Assembly (NCBI GenBank): GCA_900553595.1
Contig: USEC01000004.1
Span: 1 to 64,000 of the forward strand
DNA length: 64,000 bases
Reading direction: 5' to 3'
Origin: an uncultured Prevotella sp.
GTDB lineage: Bacteria > Bacteroidota > Bacteroidia > Bacteroidales > Bacteroidaceae
The position numbers were made by a program, and so were the translations under genes. Below the pieces are notes generated by a model. The model was not told where the DNA came from. It ran no database searches and saw only the letters and a program-made list of their open reading frames with translations. Below, in pieces: positions 16,518 to 26,319 of the stretch. Positions within the stretch are counted from its first letter, which is position 1. Every line of letters begins with the position of its first letter.

Positions 16518-17870
16518 TTAAGCATTCTCTTTACGCAACACATCCAAGCCTTCACGCACAATCTTCTGCAATTCAAGCTTCGAAGAGTCCACAAACTCCG
16601 CAACAGCGAAATCCTCAGGACTAACCTCGTAAATGCCAAGTTGTTCCTGCTTGTCTATATCGCCAGAGATTATCGCCTTCACAAGATATTCGCCATAAAT
16701 ATCCATCGGCAACACCTTATCGTATTCTCCACTCATAATCAAATGACGCTCTCCACCCTTCACTCTGGCGTCAAGACTGTACTCCTTACGCTTGCCAAAC
16801 AGCCATGAGAAGTAGCTGCGTGAAGTAGAGAAATCGTTGGTACGCGGAAGAATCCATCCGAACATCTCATCAGCATCATCACCTTCCGGAATTACAGTCA
16901 GTTCCGAAGCGTGTGCACCAACATAATCATTAACCGAGCAATGGCGTCCAGTAAGAGGGTTGCCGTTGATGATACGCAAATGACCTTCACCCTTAAGCTG
17001 ACCGTCAAGCACAGAAGCCACGCTTTGTCCCACGAGCACTTCCGTGTAAGCAGGGGCATTTACCTCACTGCCGGCAACTGCTATCAGGTGCTTCAAATCG
17101 ACGATTCCCTTATTGAACAGGCGTCCTATGTATATCACTGTGGTAGGATTCACTGTCCAGACAGTCTCGCCCTTGTTCACGGGGCAGACATTGTTAATCT
17201 GCACGCCGACATTTCCGGCAGGACAAGGTCCGTCAAAAACATTTATTTCTACATTCTTTGCATCGAGAAGAGCCTTTGCCGTCTGCTTTGCCCCTACTCC
17301 CAAATATGTCTTCGCCATCTTCGACAATGCTGTCAATCCGGTCTGGAAATCAACCTCATTGCCTTCAAGTTCATACTCAAAATCAGCTGAAAGCGGCATG
17401 TCGCGCAATGCACTCACAAAAATAGCCTTAGGTGTTGTGTTAGGAGTTGTCGAAACTGCGTATGGCAATTGGTTGATATAACCGAACAATCCGGCTTCAA
17501 GCAAAGCTCCTTTAACGGCATCGCCATCAAGAGCAGCTACATCCTTCTTGCCATAATCCACATACTGTTGCTCTGCATCGGCATCAACAACTACACAAAG
17601 AACCTTACGCCTGTCACCTCTGACAACGGCAGAAACCGTGCCACTTACTGGTGAGGCGAAACGCACATCAGTTTGTTTTTTGTTCACAAACAAGGCTTCT
17701 CCAGCTTTCACCCTATCGCCTTCATGCACGACCACCTTGGGCACGACACCCACGAAGTCGGCAGGCACAAGGCCGAACTGCGAACATTTCCCTGAAGGAA
17801 CGATTTTCATTTCAGCCTTTCCTTTCAGATTAATGTCCAAGCCCTTTCGTAACTTAATTACATTTGTCAT
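16518..17870 (-). CDS. nqrA: Na+-translocating NADH:quinone reductase subunit A
   Basis: A 450-residue soluble cytoplasmic subunit that binds near NqrB and is implicated in quinone access. It starts MTNVIKLRKGLDINLKGKAE, with a biotinyl/lipoyl-like region (VVHEGDRVKAGEALFVNKKQ) and the later segments FDGPCPAGNVGVQINNVCPVNKGETVWTV and NGNPLTGRHC. It is the first gene of nqrABCDEF, transcribed from a promoter in the 17.9-18.0 kb gap, divergent from tamB. Confidence 0.97.
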   Translation of the reverse strand: MTNVIKLRKGLDINLKGKAEMKIVPSGKCSQFGLVPADFVGVVPKVVVHEGDRVKAGEALFVNKKQTDVRFASPVSGTVSAVVRGDRRKVLCVVVDADAEQQYVDYGKKDVAALDGDAVKGALLEAGLFGYINQLPYAVSTTPNTTPKAIFVSALRDMPLSADFEYELEGNEVDFQTGLTALSKMAKTYLGVGAKQTAKALLDAKNVEINVFDGPCPAGNVGVQINNVCPVNKGETVWTVNPTTVIYIGRLFNKGIVDLKHLIAVAGSEVNAPAYTEVLVGQSVASVLDGQLKGEGHLRIINGNPLTGRHCSVNDYVGAHASELTVIPEGDDADEMFGWILPRTNDFSTSRSYFSWLFGKRKEYSLDARVKGGERHLIMSGEYDKVLPMDIYGEYLVKAIISGDIDKQEQLGIYEVSPEDFAVAEFVDSSKLELQKIVREGLDVLRKENA

Positions 17871-17962
17871 AAATATATAATAAGATAAAAATTGTCAAAA
17901 GCAAAAGATCCGATTCTCATCTTTCATTTCCAACGAATGGATTAAGCATTAAATGCTCGTTG

Positions 17963-17970
17963 CAAAATTA
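17963..17970 (-). promoter_or_regulatory. -7 box, putative nqr operon promoter
   Basis: The minus strand reads TAATTTTG followed by C. The -33 box is imperfect: a TTTG lies only 14 bases upstream. It predicts a leader of about 85 nt. Confidence 0.55.
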
Positions 17971-18033
17971 ACAATTTTAATGGACAAATAAAAGAAAAAA
18001 CGGTATTTATTTCCTGTTACAAAAAAAATAGTG

Positions 18034-18041
18034 TAATTTTG
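18034..18041 (+). promoter_or_regulatory. -7 box, putative tamB promoter
   Basis: TAATTTTG lies 28 bases before the GTG start, divergent from the nqr promoter. Confidence 0.55.
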
Positions 18042-18069
18042 AAGTCTAAAAATTCAGAGCATATCATTC

Positions 18070-21000
18070 GTGTCAAAGCGCATCATTAATATTTTCGTGT
18101 GGACAATCGTCTGCATTTACTTGACAATTGTTATTTTATCGCACATTCCTGCTATACAAAACGGGTTGGGAAAATGTGTAAGCGATGCCCTCTGCGACAA
18201 GTTCGGGACAAGGGTTACAATAGGTCGTGTGGATTTGGGATTCATCAACCGCCTCATCATCGACGACGCCTACATCTACGACAAAAGCGGCAAACAGATG
18301 CTGAAGGTTTCAAGAACTTCCGTCAAGATAGACCTGATAGACTTGATTAACAAAAAGATCACCATCACTTCCGCCCAGTTTTTCGGACTGCAAGCGTATG
18401 CCTACAAAGCTACCGAAGCATCAAAACCAAACTACCAGTTCATCCTTGATTCGCTTGCTTCAAAGGACACTACAAAGCACACACCGCTCAACCTGAAGAT
18501 AAACTCACTCATTATCCGCAACGGCAGCATAAGATACCGATGCCTATGGAAACCTGCAAGCACGGGGAAATTCTCCCTTTCCGACTTGGGCACGAACAAC
18601 ATAAGTGCACACCTTATCATCAATACCGTAACCGACGATTCCCTTAACGTAAAAATCAAGAAACTTTCGTTCAAGGAAAAATCGGGATTTGAGCTGTGTT
18701 CCATGTCGCTCCACCTTATTGCCAACAAGACAAACGCCACACTAAGATCCCTCAACATCGAGCTACCAAGCACGAAGGTAACCTCGGACAAGATAGAGGC
18801 GCAATACGCAATAAGGGGCAAGAGCATCGAACCCTCCTCCATCACATACAACGGCAATATTGAAGCAAGCAAAATCACACCTTCCGATTTTACATGCTTC
18901 ATACCTGTTCTGAAGCCGTTGAAAACTCCTTTTTACATCCATACGAAACTCAACGGCACCAAGTCTGAACTTAACATAAGCCGACTGCTGATTGGAACCT
19001 TTGACGAGCAGTTTTCCTTTGCCGCAAAGGGAAATGTCAAGTTCAAAAAACCATCGCCGGAATGGACTATCGACATACAGAAGCTAAAATCGAACGACAA
19101 TTTTATATGCTCTTATTATCAAGCTGTTACAAAAAAAGACACACCTGACATAATACACAAGTTGGGCGACATTGATGTAACAGGAACCGCAAGTGGCAAA
19201 GACAGGAATCTGACCGCCGCGGGCAATATAGGCACGGATGTCGGGAGAATAAAATTCGACCTGAAAAAACATGATGCCAGAATTACGGCAAACACAGAAA
19301 CCGCCGACTTCAACCTAAGAGAACTCACCGGCGACAAACGCCTCGGAAAGCTGTCGGCCAAGCTGTCGGCTGAAGCCGAAGGAAAAGACAAATTCAGTGT
19401 CACTGGACTCATCAGCAGCATCGACTACAACGACTACCGCTACAAGGACATTCACCTTGATGCCACATATTCGGCTAAAGTCTTCAACGGACACATCGAC
19501 ATTGCCGACAACAACATAAACATGTCGGCATCAGGCACATACAATCACAAGTCGGCATCTCCCGTCATCGGATTGACAGCCGAGGTAAAAGACTTCTCCC
19601 CCAACGCCCTTTCACTCACAGAAAAGTGGAAGGACACACGCTTTTCATTCGACATCAACGCCGACCTTTCAGGCAAAAGCATCCATGATTTCATAGGAGA
19701 GATTGCCTTGAACAATTTCCTTATGACATCTCCTTCCGACGAGTATGCCCTGAACGGACTCCACGCAAAAGCCGGATACGCCGACAACAGGCATTACATC
19801 AACCTGACAAGCGATTTCGGACATATCGACATCACCGGCGATTTCGACATTTCATCAATCACTGGCAGCATCACGAACATGGTGCAAAGCAAGTTGCCCA
19901 CCATCCCCGGACTGACAAGAAAAGAAGTAAAGAGTACCAACGACTTCGCAATAAACGCAGTTCTCACTGACACAGAATGGCTTCGCAACATCCTTGACAT
20001 ACCGTTGAGCCTACAGAAACCCATGTCAATAAACGGCAGCATGGACAACCGCCACAACAAAATCAATCTGGAATGCGAACTCCCTGCCTTCTCATACAAG
20101 GACACACAATACAAGGATGCCAAGCTGAACATAACGACACCCGACGACAGTCTGCATGCCGTTGCAAGCATAAAGAAGATATCTGCAAAAGGCAAAGTGC
20201 TGGCTCTCGACCTCAAAGCCGGCGCATCAGACAACCGTCTGAAGACTTCGTTCAGCTTTATGAACAACGAACGCCATCCTCTGAAAGGCATCATCAACGC
20301 AAGTTCACACTTTGCAAAGAATGAGGAAGGTGCCTCCACCGCCTACATAGAAGTGCTTGAATCGAAAGCCACCATAGGCGACACCACATGGCATGTACGC
20401 CCCTCAAACATCATTTACAGCAAGAACCACCTTGAAGTGAGGAATTTCGCCATACAGCACGACAAGCAGTACCTTGCCATCAACGGCACAGCCACAAAGA
20501 ATGCAGAAGACACTCTGCATATCGACCTCAACGACATAAATGTCAGCTACATCCTCAATCTTGTGAACTTCCATTCCGTCGAGTTCTCCGGTGCTGCTTC
20601 CGGACACGGCTATCTGGCTGGACTGTTTGCCGACACACCAAAAACCGGCGCCGACCTGACGGTGAAAGACTTCAGATTTGAGAACGGACGCATGGGCACG
20701 CTATATGCCCATGTGGGCTACAACGACACCGAAGGCCGCATTGAGATTGACGCAAAAGCAAAAGACGAAGGCGACCGCTCGACCATCATCAACGGGTATG
20801 TGTCGCCACGGCACAACTACATCGACCTTGGAATACAGGCCAACAACACAAGAGCTGAGTTCATGGAAAGCTTCTGCAACAGTTTCATGGACAACGTAAA
20901 TGCCGACATCAACGGCACGGTGAATGTAGTGGGACCGCTCAACAACATCAACCTCGTCGGCAAAGCCGAGGTAAACGGCTCCATACGCATAAGTTCGCTC

Positions 21001-22455
21001 AACACCACCTACTGGATGCGCGGCGACAGCGTGCGTTTCATTCCTGACGAAATAAAGTTCCTCGGCGACACCATCTACGACCGCAACGGAAACATCGGCA
21101 TCCTCACGGGAAGCGTGTATCACAAGCATCTCACCAATCTTTCCTACGATTTGAACATAGAGGCACACAACCTGTTGGCGTACGACACGCATACCTTCGG
21201 CGACAACACGTTCTACGGCACAGCCTACACCACCGGCGAGTGCTCCATAAAAGGCAAAAGCGGCGAGGTGACAATCGACATCCAGGCCACACCGAACGCC
21301 AACAGCATACTGGTATATAACGTGACCGACCGCAACGAGCTCTCCAACCAGGAATTCATACAGTGGCGAGAGCACCCGTCGCCCTCCGACTCCACCGATA
21401 TTGCTGCAAGCGACGACGACCATTCCGCCGACAACAATCGCGACGTATCCACGAACATACGACTGAACTTCATCATCAACTGCAACACCGATGCCACCAT
21501 AAAGTTGCTTATGGACGAGCGTACCGGCGACTACATCACGCTCAACGGCGACGGAGCACTAAGGGCTTCATACTTCAACAAGGGTGCATTCGAGATATAC
21601 GGCAACTACATTGTGGACCACGGAATATACAAACTCACCATACAGAACATTCTGAAGAAGGACTTCATCTTCCAGAAAGGCGGAACAATAGCGTTCGGCG
21701 GCAACCCCTACAACGCCGCGCTCGACCTGAAGGCACAGTATGTGCTCAACGGAGTGAGTCTGTCCGACCTCAACATAGGACGCTCATTCTCAAACAACAA
21801 CATCCGTGTGAACTGCCTTATGAACGTGAGCGGAACACCTTTCTCGCCGAAAGTGGATTTCAGTCTTGACATGCCTTCGCTGAGCAACGACGCCAAACAA
21901 ATGGTATATAGCATCCTCAACGCCGAAGAGGAGATGAACCAGCAAGTGCTTTATCTGCTTGCCGTGGGCCGTTTCTACAACCAAGGCACCAACAACTCGG
22001 CAGGCGACAACGTGCCACAATACAGTCAGGCGTCACTCGCCATGCAGAGTTTTCTCAGCGGAACCATCAGCCAGCAGCTCAACACCGTGCTCAGCAATGT
22101 CATAAACAACAACAACTGGAACTTCGGCGCCAACATCTCTACCGGAACGGAAGGATTCAACAACGCCGAATACGAAGGACTCCTGTCAGGGCGTCTGCTC
22201 AACAACCGGCTTCTGATAAACGGACAGTTCGGCTATCGCGACAAGGCTTACTCCACGACAAGCTTCATCGGCGACTTCGACTTGCGCTATCTGCTCTTCC
22301 CCAACGGCAATCTGGCAGTGAATGTATATAACAAGACCAACGACCGCTACTTCACCCGCAACAGTCTGAACACGCAGGGCATCGGTATCATTATGAAGAA
22401 GGATTTCAACGGATTCCGCGACCTTTTCTTCAACAAGAAGAGAAAAAAGAAATGA
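18070..22455 (+). CDS. tamB: TamB-like translocation and assembly module protein
   Basis: A 1461-residue envelope protein. One N-terminal membrane helix (about residues 5-25) anchors it in the inner membrane. A long periplasmic body of repeated beta-rich AsmA-like segments follows, and a C-terminal DUF490/TamB region begins near residue 1050, with the typical GDGALRASYFNKGAFEIYGNYIVDHG and KGGTIAFGGNPYNAALDLKAQY. Proteins of this group bridge the periplasm and support outer membrane protein assembly or lipid transport. The start codon is GTG (18070). The last four bases overlap the next gene (ATGA), so translation is coupled. It is an unusually large but otherwise ordinary Bacteroidota member of the family. 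Confidence 0.9.
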   Translation: MSKRIINIFVWTIVCIYLTIVILSHIPAIQNGLGKCVSDALCDKFGTRVTIGRVDLGFINRLIIDDAYIYDKSGKQMLKVSRTSVKIDLIDLINKKITITSAQFFGLQAYAYKATEASKPNYQFILDSLASKDTTKHTPLNLKINSLIIRNGSIRYRCLWKPASTGKFSLSDLGTNNISAHLIINTVTDDSLNVKIKKLSFKEKSGFELCSMSLHLIANKTNATLRSLNIELPSTKVTSDKIEAQYAIRGKSIEPSSITYNGNIEASKITPSDFTCFIPVLKPLKTPFYIHTKLNGTKSELNISRLLIGTFDEQFSFAAKGNVKFKKPSPEWTIDIQKLKSNDNFICSYYQAVTKKDTPDIIHKLGDIDVTGTASGKDRNLTAAGNIGTDVGRIKFDLKKHDARITANTETADFNLRELTGDKRLGKLSAKLSAEAEGKDKFSVTGLISSIDYNDYRYKDIHLDATYSAKVFNGHIDIADNNINMSASGTYNHKSASPVIGLTAEVKDFSPNALSLTEKWKDTRFSFDINADLSGKSIHDFIGEIALNNFLMTSPSDEYALNGLHAKAGYADNRHYINLTSDFGHIDITGDFDISSITGSITNMVQSKLPTIPGLTRKEVKSTNDFAINAVLTDTEWLRNILDIPLSLQKPMSINGSMDNRHNKINLECELPAFSYKDTQYKDAKLNITTPDDSLHAVASIKKISAKGKVLALDLKAGASDNRLKTSFSFMNNERHPLKGIINASSHFAKNEEGASTAYIEVLESKATIGDTTWHVRPSNIIYSKNHLEVRNFAIQHDKQYLAINGTATKNAEDTLHIDLNDINVSYILNLVNFHSVEFSGAASGHGYLAGLFADTPKTGADLTVKDFRFENGRMGTLYAHVGYNDTEGRIEIDAKAKDEGDRSTIINGYVSPRHNYIDLGIQANNTRAEFMESFCNSFMDNVNADINGTVNVVGPLNNINLVGKAEVNGSIRISSLNTTYWMRGDSVRFIPDEIKFLGDTIYDRNGNIGILTGSVYHKHLTNLSYDLNIEAHNLLAYDTHTFGDNTFYGTAYTTGECSIKGKSGEVTIDIQATPNANSILVYNVTDRNELSNQEFIQWREHPSPSDSTDIAASDDDHSADNNRDVSTNIRLNFIINCNTDATIKLLMDERTGDYITLNGDGALRASYFNKGAFEIYGNYIVDHGIYKLTIQNILKKDFIFQKGGTIAFGGNPYNAALDLKAQYVLNGVSLSDLNIGRSFSNNNIRVNCLMNVSGTPFSPKVDFSLDMPSLSNDAKQMVYSILNAEEEMNQQVLYLLAVGRFYNQGTNNSAGDNVPQYSQASLAMQSFLSGTISQQLNTVLSNVINNNNWNFGANISTGTEGFNNAEYEGLLSGRLLNNRLLINGQFGYRDKAYSTTSFIGDFDLRYLLFPNGNLAVNVYNKTNDRYFTRNSLNTQGIGIIMKKDFNGFRDLFFNKKRKKK

Positions 22456-24470
22456 GACCTACACTCATAACAGCACTGCTTATAGTCATAAGCACACTCT
22501 GCGCGGCTCAGACAGACACGCAAGTGCGCTCATGGCAGAACCTGTACGAGCAGTTGAGCGACATCGACGACATGGAAAGCGGAAGCCTTGACGACATGTA
22601 CGAGCGGCTTTGCGAACTCGAAGACTCCCCTATCGACCTCAACAACGCCACCGACGACGACCTGCAACAACTCACATTTCTCAGCGAACAGCAACGCGAG
22701 GACCTTACCGCCTACCTTTATTATTACAGGCCTTTGAGGTCGATGGGCGAGATTGCCATGATTGAGTCGATGGACCCGTTGCGCATCCAGCTTCTGCGCC
22801 ACTTCACATTCATAGGAAGCAACGACACCGAAAAGCAGATTTTCTCACTTGATAAAGCCTTGAAATACGGAAAGAACGAACTCGTGGCGACGACAAAGAT
22901 ACCTTTTTACGAACGCAAAGGCGACCGAAACGGCTACCTCGGCTACAAATACAAGCACTGGTTCCGCTACAAGTTCAGTTACAGCCAGTTTCTGCAAGCC
23001 GGTATCACGGGTGCGCAGGATGCCGGCGAACCTTTCTTCAGCAACCGTAACAAACTCGGTTACGACCATTATTCCTATTATCTTCTTATCAGAAAACTGG
23101 GGCGCATCAAGGCTCTGGCTCTTGGCCAATACAAACTGAAATTCGGTTTGGGAGTCGTCATGAACACTGGTTTCCGGCTTGGAAAGACCTCCATGCTTGC
23201 GCTATCGCCCGCAACCAACAGCATCACAGCCAATTCCTCACGCTCAGATGCCTATTATCTGCAAGGAGCCGCCACCACTGTCGCCGTCGGCAGACACACC
23301 GACCTCACGGTTTTCGCTTCATACAGAAAGATTGACGCCACACTCAACGACGACGGCGACATCAGAACCATCCTCAAGACCGGCTACCACCGCACCCCAA
23401 GCGAGATGCAGCGCAAGCACAATGCGTCGCAGTCGGCCACGGGTGGCAACCTGCAATGGCGCAACAACGGGTTCCATTTGGGGGCGACAGCCATATACAC
23501 GTCGTTCGACAAAAGTCTCCGTCCCGACGATTCACACCTTTTCAGACGCTACTATCCACACGGCAAACACTTCTGGAATGCCGGCATCGACTACGGCTAT
23601 ATATGCCACCGTCTGAACATCAACGGCGAGACAGCCATCAACAACGACAATGCCATTGCCACGCTCAACAGCATCTCCTACAGGTTTCTGCCCAACCTCA
23701 CCGCCACGGCAATACAGCGTTTCTACTCATACAGGTACTACTCGTTGTTCAGTTCTTCGTTCAGCGACGGCGGCAGCATACAGAACGAGAGCGGAATCTA
23801 CGCCGGAATAACATGGATGCCCATTGCGCGCCTCTCCATTCTGGCATACACCGACTATGCCTATTTTCCATGGGCAAAATACCAAATATCCGAAGCTTCG
23901 CACTCATGGGACAACCTCATACAGGCCACATACAGCATAAAACGCTTCACACTGCTCATGCGCTACCGCATCAGAATGCGCCAGAAGGACGCCAAGGACA
24001 ACGGCAACCAAACGGAATCTGCACACACCCTCATCGGTCGCAACGAGCAACGCGGACGGTTAGCCATAATCTTCAACGACGGCACCTGGACTGCCAAGAC
24101 ACAGGCCGACATAGCCCACGCCGCCTCGACCGACCGAAGTTTCGGCTGGATGGTCTCGCAAACGGGCGGATTCAAGCGCAACGGCCTGCAGGCAACTGCC
24201 AACATCAACTACTTCCGCACCCACGACTACGACTCACGCCTGTATGCCTACGAGCGTGGAATGCTCTACGATTTTTCCTTCCCGATGTTCTACGGACACG
24301 GCATGCGCTTCTCGCTCTGCCTGCAAGACGCCCTCACCAAGAACTTCATACTTACGGGAAAGGTAGGGACAACAAAATATTTCGACCGCGACCACATAGC
24401 AAGTTCCTACCAGCGGATAGACGGTTCGGCGATGACCGACCTGGAACTGCAAATGAAATGGAAATTCTAA
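22452..24470 (+). CDS. Helix-hairpin-helix protein with predicted outer membrane beta-barrel
   Basis: A 672-residue protein with a signal peptide (MRPTLITALLIVISTLCAAQ). A ComEA-like helix-hairpin-helix region lies at about residues 55-110 (PIDLNNATDDDLQQLTFLSEQQ; SMGEIAMIESMDP). From about residue 150 to the end the chain has the alternating aromatic/polar pattern of beta strands (GYKYKHWFRYKFSYSQFLQAG) and ends in Phe (LELQMKWKF), a hallmark of outer membrane barrels. The start overlaps the tamB stop by four bases. Function is not known: HhH here is more likely a periplasmic structural domain than DNA-binding. The tamB link suggests envelope assembly, by inference only. Confidence 0.8.
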   Translation: MRPTLITALLIVISTLCAAQTDTQVRSWQNLYEQLSDIDDMESGSLDDMYERLCELEDSPIDLNNATDDDLQQLTFLSEQQREDLTAYLYYYRPLRSMGEIAMIESMDPLRIQLLRHFTFIGSNDTEKQIFSLDKALKYGKNELVATTKIPFYERKGDRNGYLGYKYKHWFRYKFSYSQFLQAGITGAQDAGEPFFSNRNKLGYDHYSYYLLIRKLGRIKALALGQYKLKFGLGVVMNTGFRLGKTSMLALSPATNSITANSSRSDAYYLQGAATTVAVGRHTDLTVFASYRKIDATLNDDGDIRTILKTGYHRTPSEMQRKHNASQSATGGNLQWRNNGFHLGATAIYTSFDKSLRPDDSHLFRRYYPHGKHFWNAGIDYGYICHRLNINGETAINNDNAIATLNSISYRFLPNLTATAIQRFYSYRYYSLFSSSFSDGGSIQNESGIYAGITWMPIARLSILAYTDYAYFPWAKYQISEASHSWDNLIQATYSIKRFTLLMRYRIRMRQKDAKDNGNQTESAHTLIGRNEQRGRLAIIFNDGTWTAKTQADIAHAASTDRSFGWMVSQTGGFKRNGLQATANINYFRTHDYDSRLYAYERGMLYDFSFPMFYGHGMRFSLCLQDALTKNFILTGKVGTTKYFDRDHIASSYQRIDGSAMTDLELQMKWKF

Positions 24471-24503
24471 CATTATCACAAACCATAAAAACCAAAAATA
24501 ACT

Positions 24504-25034
24504 ATGAACACAACATTAATCATTGCAATCAGCATCGCAGTCTTGGCAGTCGTAGCACTGACCATTTTCTTCAGCTACAACAACAAGGAAATAGCACTAC
24601 GCAAGGAAGCGGAAGCACAGCGTGGGAACATAGAAGCAGTGCACTACAAGATGTTTAAAATCATACGGGAGAAGGCGAATGTGGCAACCGAATACCGGAA
24701 CGCATTCGAGAAGATTTATCCTGAAATCATCGCCGGACGCTACTCGAACGGCGGTAATGAGATGATGAAGTGGATTCAGGAACACAACCCCAACTTCGAC
24801 ACTGCCCTGTATGCCGACCTCATGCAGTCGATTGAGGTGCAGCGCGAAGCATTCGCCACTGCCCAGACACGCATGCTTGACATTATAAATATGCGCGAAG
24901 CACTCATAGAGCAATACCCATCACGCTGGTTCATAAGTAACAAGGACAAAATTGAATATACCGTCATAAGCTCCACACACACACAAGGCGTGATGCAGTC
25001 GGGGACAGACGACGAAATTCTCGGTTTCAAGTAG
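24504..25034 (+). CDS. LemA-like membrane protein
   Basis: A 176-residue protein with one N-terminal membrane helix (residues ~4-24). A helical cytoplasmic or periplasmic domain follows, with SYNNKEIALRKEAEAQRGNIEAVHYKMFKIIREKA, which resembles the LemA family region (YN..V..R..V...W.NI). The helical bundle continues to about residue 155, and the length is close to the family norm. Divergence from classical LemA is appreciable, so the call is LemA-like. It sits 33 bases after the HhH-barrel gene and before an unknown membrane protein, separated from the latter by repeat array B. LemA proteins often neighbour membrane proteins of unknown role. Confidence 0.75.
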   Translation: MNTTLIIAISIAVLAVVALTIFFSYNNKEIALRKEAEAQRGNIEAVHYKMFKIIREKANVATEYRNAFEKIYPEIIAGRYSNGGNEMMKWIQEHNPNFDTALYADLMQSIEVQREAFATAQTRMLDIINMREALIEQYPSRWFISNKDKIEYTVISSTHTQGVMQSGTDDEILGFK

Positions 25035-25050
25035 ATTTCCGTGTTTTAAG

Positions 25051-25133
25051 AACAAGACTTCTTTGCACTGTAAACAAGGCTTCTTTACAATGCAAACAAG
25101 GCTTCTTTGCACACAAAAGAAGCCTTGTTTGCA
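25051..25133. repeat. AACAAGGCTT repeat array B
   Basis: Three direct units (AACAAGACTTCTTTGC, AACAAGGCTTCTTTAC, AACAAGGCTTCTTTGC) and one inverted unit, with ~22-nt period. The last two form a perfect 18-bp stem (25091-25108 with 25116-25133) around a 7-nt loop. It lies just after the LemA-like stop codon. Confidence 0.85.
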
Positions 25134-25197
25134 AGAGAGGTCGGGCGTCAACGGCAGCAAAACGCAGTACACCCTATAAATCAACGACTTACAAGAC

Positions 25198-26319
25198 ATG
25201 AACATTCTCGCTTATTTTCTTCCGCTCATAGGTTGTCTGTGGTTCGGACTCACCTCTCCACAGTGCTACGACTGGAAGTGTTATGCAGCAATACTCATCA
25301 CAAGTTGGGTGCTGACACTAAAGCTCCACAGGTTTTTCAAACGGCGTCGCACGAAAAGCATCGAATATCTCGGCGGCTACATCATCGCCATATTCCACGA
25401 AGAGGCATGGACTGAGGTGGAAACCTATTATGAAACGGAATACGACGAGAAAAGACAGCCGCGCCAAGTAGAGAAGAAAAGATACATCAGACACCCCGAA
25501 GAATTCTATTTCCAAAGCTCACTCGACACTCACACATACATCACCGAAAGCACATACTACTTCATTGCAGAAACATGGGGAACGGATGAATATGAGGACG
25601 AATGGAGAGGAAGCGACATAAAAGGCTATGTCAGATACGGACAGCACTATGTTTACGACGATGTGGAAGGCAGCGAGAACGAACGACTCGACCGTCTTTT
25701 CACAATCACCGAGCCTCATGATTATGAGAACAGGATAAAGAACTCAAACTCAATATTCCGCTTTGAGAAAGTGACCGATGTTGATGTCATATACTACGGA
25801 CTGCTCGACTACCCTCCGATAGAGGACTGCGACGCGCCGTGCATACTCTCCAACTGCTACGACGTGCCTGACGACATTGACCGTGAATTCCGTGTTTTCA
25901 ATGCGACGCTTGCCCCCAATGCCGAAATGCGACTCTACATACTGCTCTACGATGCCGATGTACACGACATGAGGACGGTGGAGAAGCAACGCTCCTACTG
26001 GCAGGGCGGCAACAAGAACGAGTTTGTCGTGTGCATAGGCATATCGCAAAAGAAGACGGTGAAATGGGCAAGAGCGTTCTCATGGGCCGACGAACCGAAG
26101 CTTGAAGTGGCTGTTGCCGCATGGTTCAGAGAGCACCCCGACTTCGACCTGCACGCCTTCCACGCATGGATGAAGGCAAACTACAAGATGTGGAAACGCA
26201 AGGAATTTGCCGACTTCGACTATATACAGACGAGTCTTGCCCTATGGCAGTCGCTCACACTGCTTGCCGTCGCAGCAGCTTCGAGCATCGGTATAGCCTA
26301 CTGGCTGATGAGTTTATAA
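25198..26319 (+). CDS. Membrane protein of unknown function
   Basis: A 373-residue protein with two N-terminal hydrophobic segments (residues ~3-20 and ~28-45), a large acidic, Tyr-rich soluble region (~50-340), and a C-terminal membrane helix (residues ~350-370, LALWQSLTLLAVAAASSIGIAYWLMSL). No catalytic motif is recognisable, and I do not know the family. Its position behind the LemA-like gene on the same strand suggests partnership at the inner membrane. The stop codon (TAA, 26317-26319) shares its last base with the left end of the 197-bp inverted-repeat element, so any insertion there happened exactly at the gene end. Confidence 0.75.
   Translation: MNILAYFLPLIGCLWFGLTSPQCYDWKCYAAILITSWVLTLKLHRFFKRRRTKSIEYLGGYIIAIFHEEAWTEVETYYETEYDEKRQPRQVEKKRYIRHPEEFYFQSSLDTHTYITESTYYFIAETWGTDEYEDEWRGSDIKGYVRYGQHYVYDDVEGSENERLDRLFTITEPHDYENRIKNSNSIFRFEKVTDVDVIYYGLLDYPPIEDCDAPCILSNCYDVPDDIDREFRVFNATLAPNAEMRLYILLYDADVHDMRTVEKQRSYWQGGNKNEFVVCIGISQKKTVKWARAFSWADEPKLEVAVAAWFREHPDFDLHAFHAWMKANYKMWKRKEFADFDYIQTSLALWQSLTLLAVAAASSIGIAYWLMSL

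Noticed and set aside
17687..17700. AAACAAGGCTTCT within nqrA resembling the repeat core
   Set aside because: It lies in a conserved coding stretch (EALFVNK on the minus strand), is single, and has no second unit, so it is chance similarity.
23456..24658. 400-codon plus-strand open frame within the HhH-barrel gene
   Set aside because: An out-of-frame shadow: Arg/His/Pro/Gln-rich, no signal, no family features, running past the real stop into the LemA-like gene.
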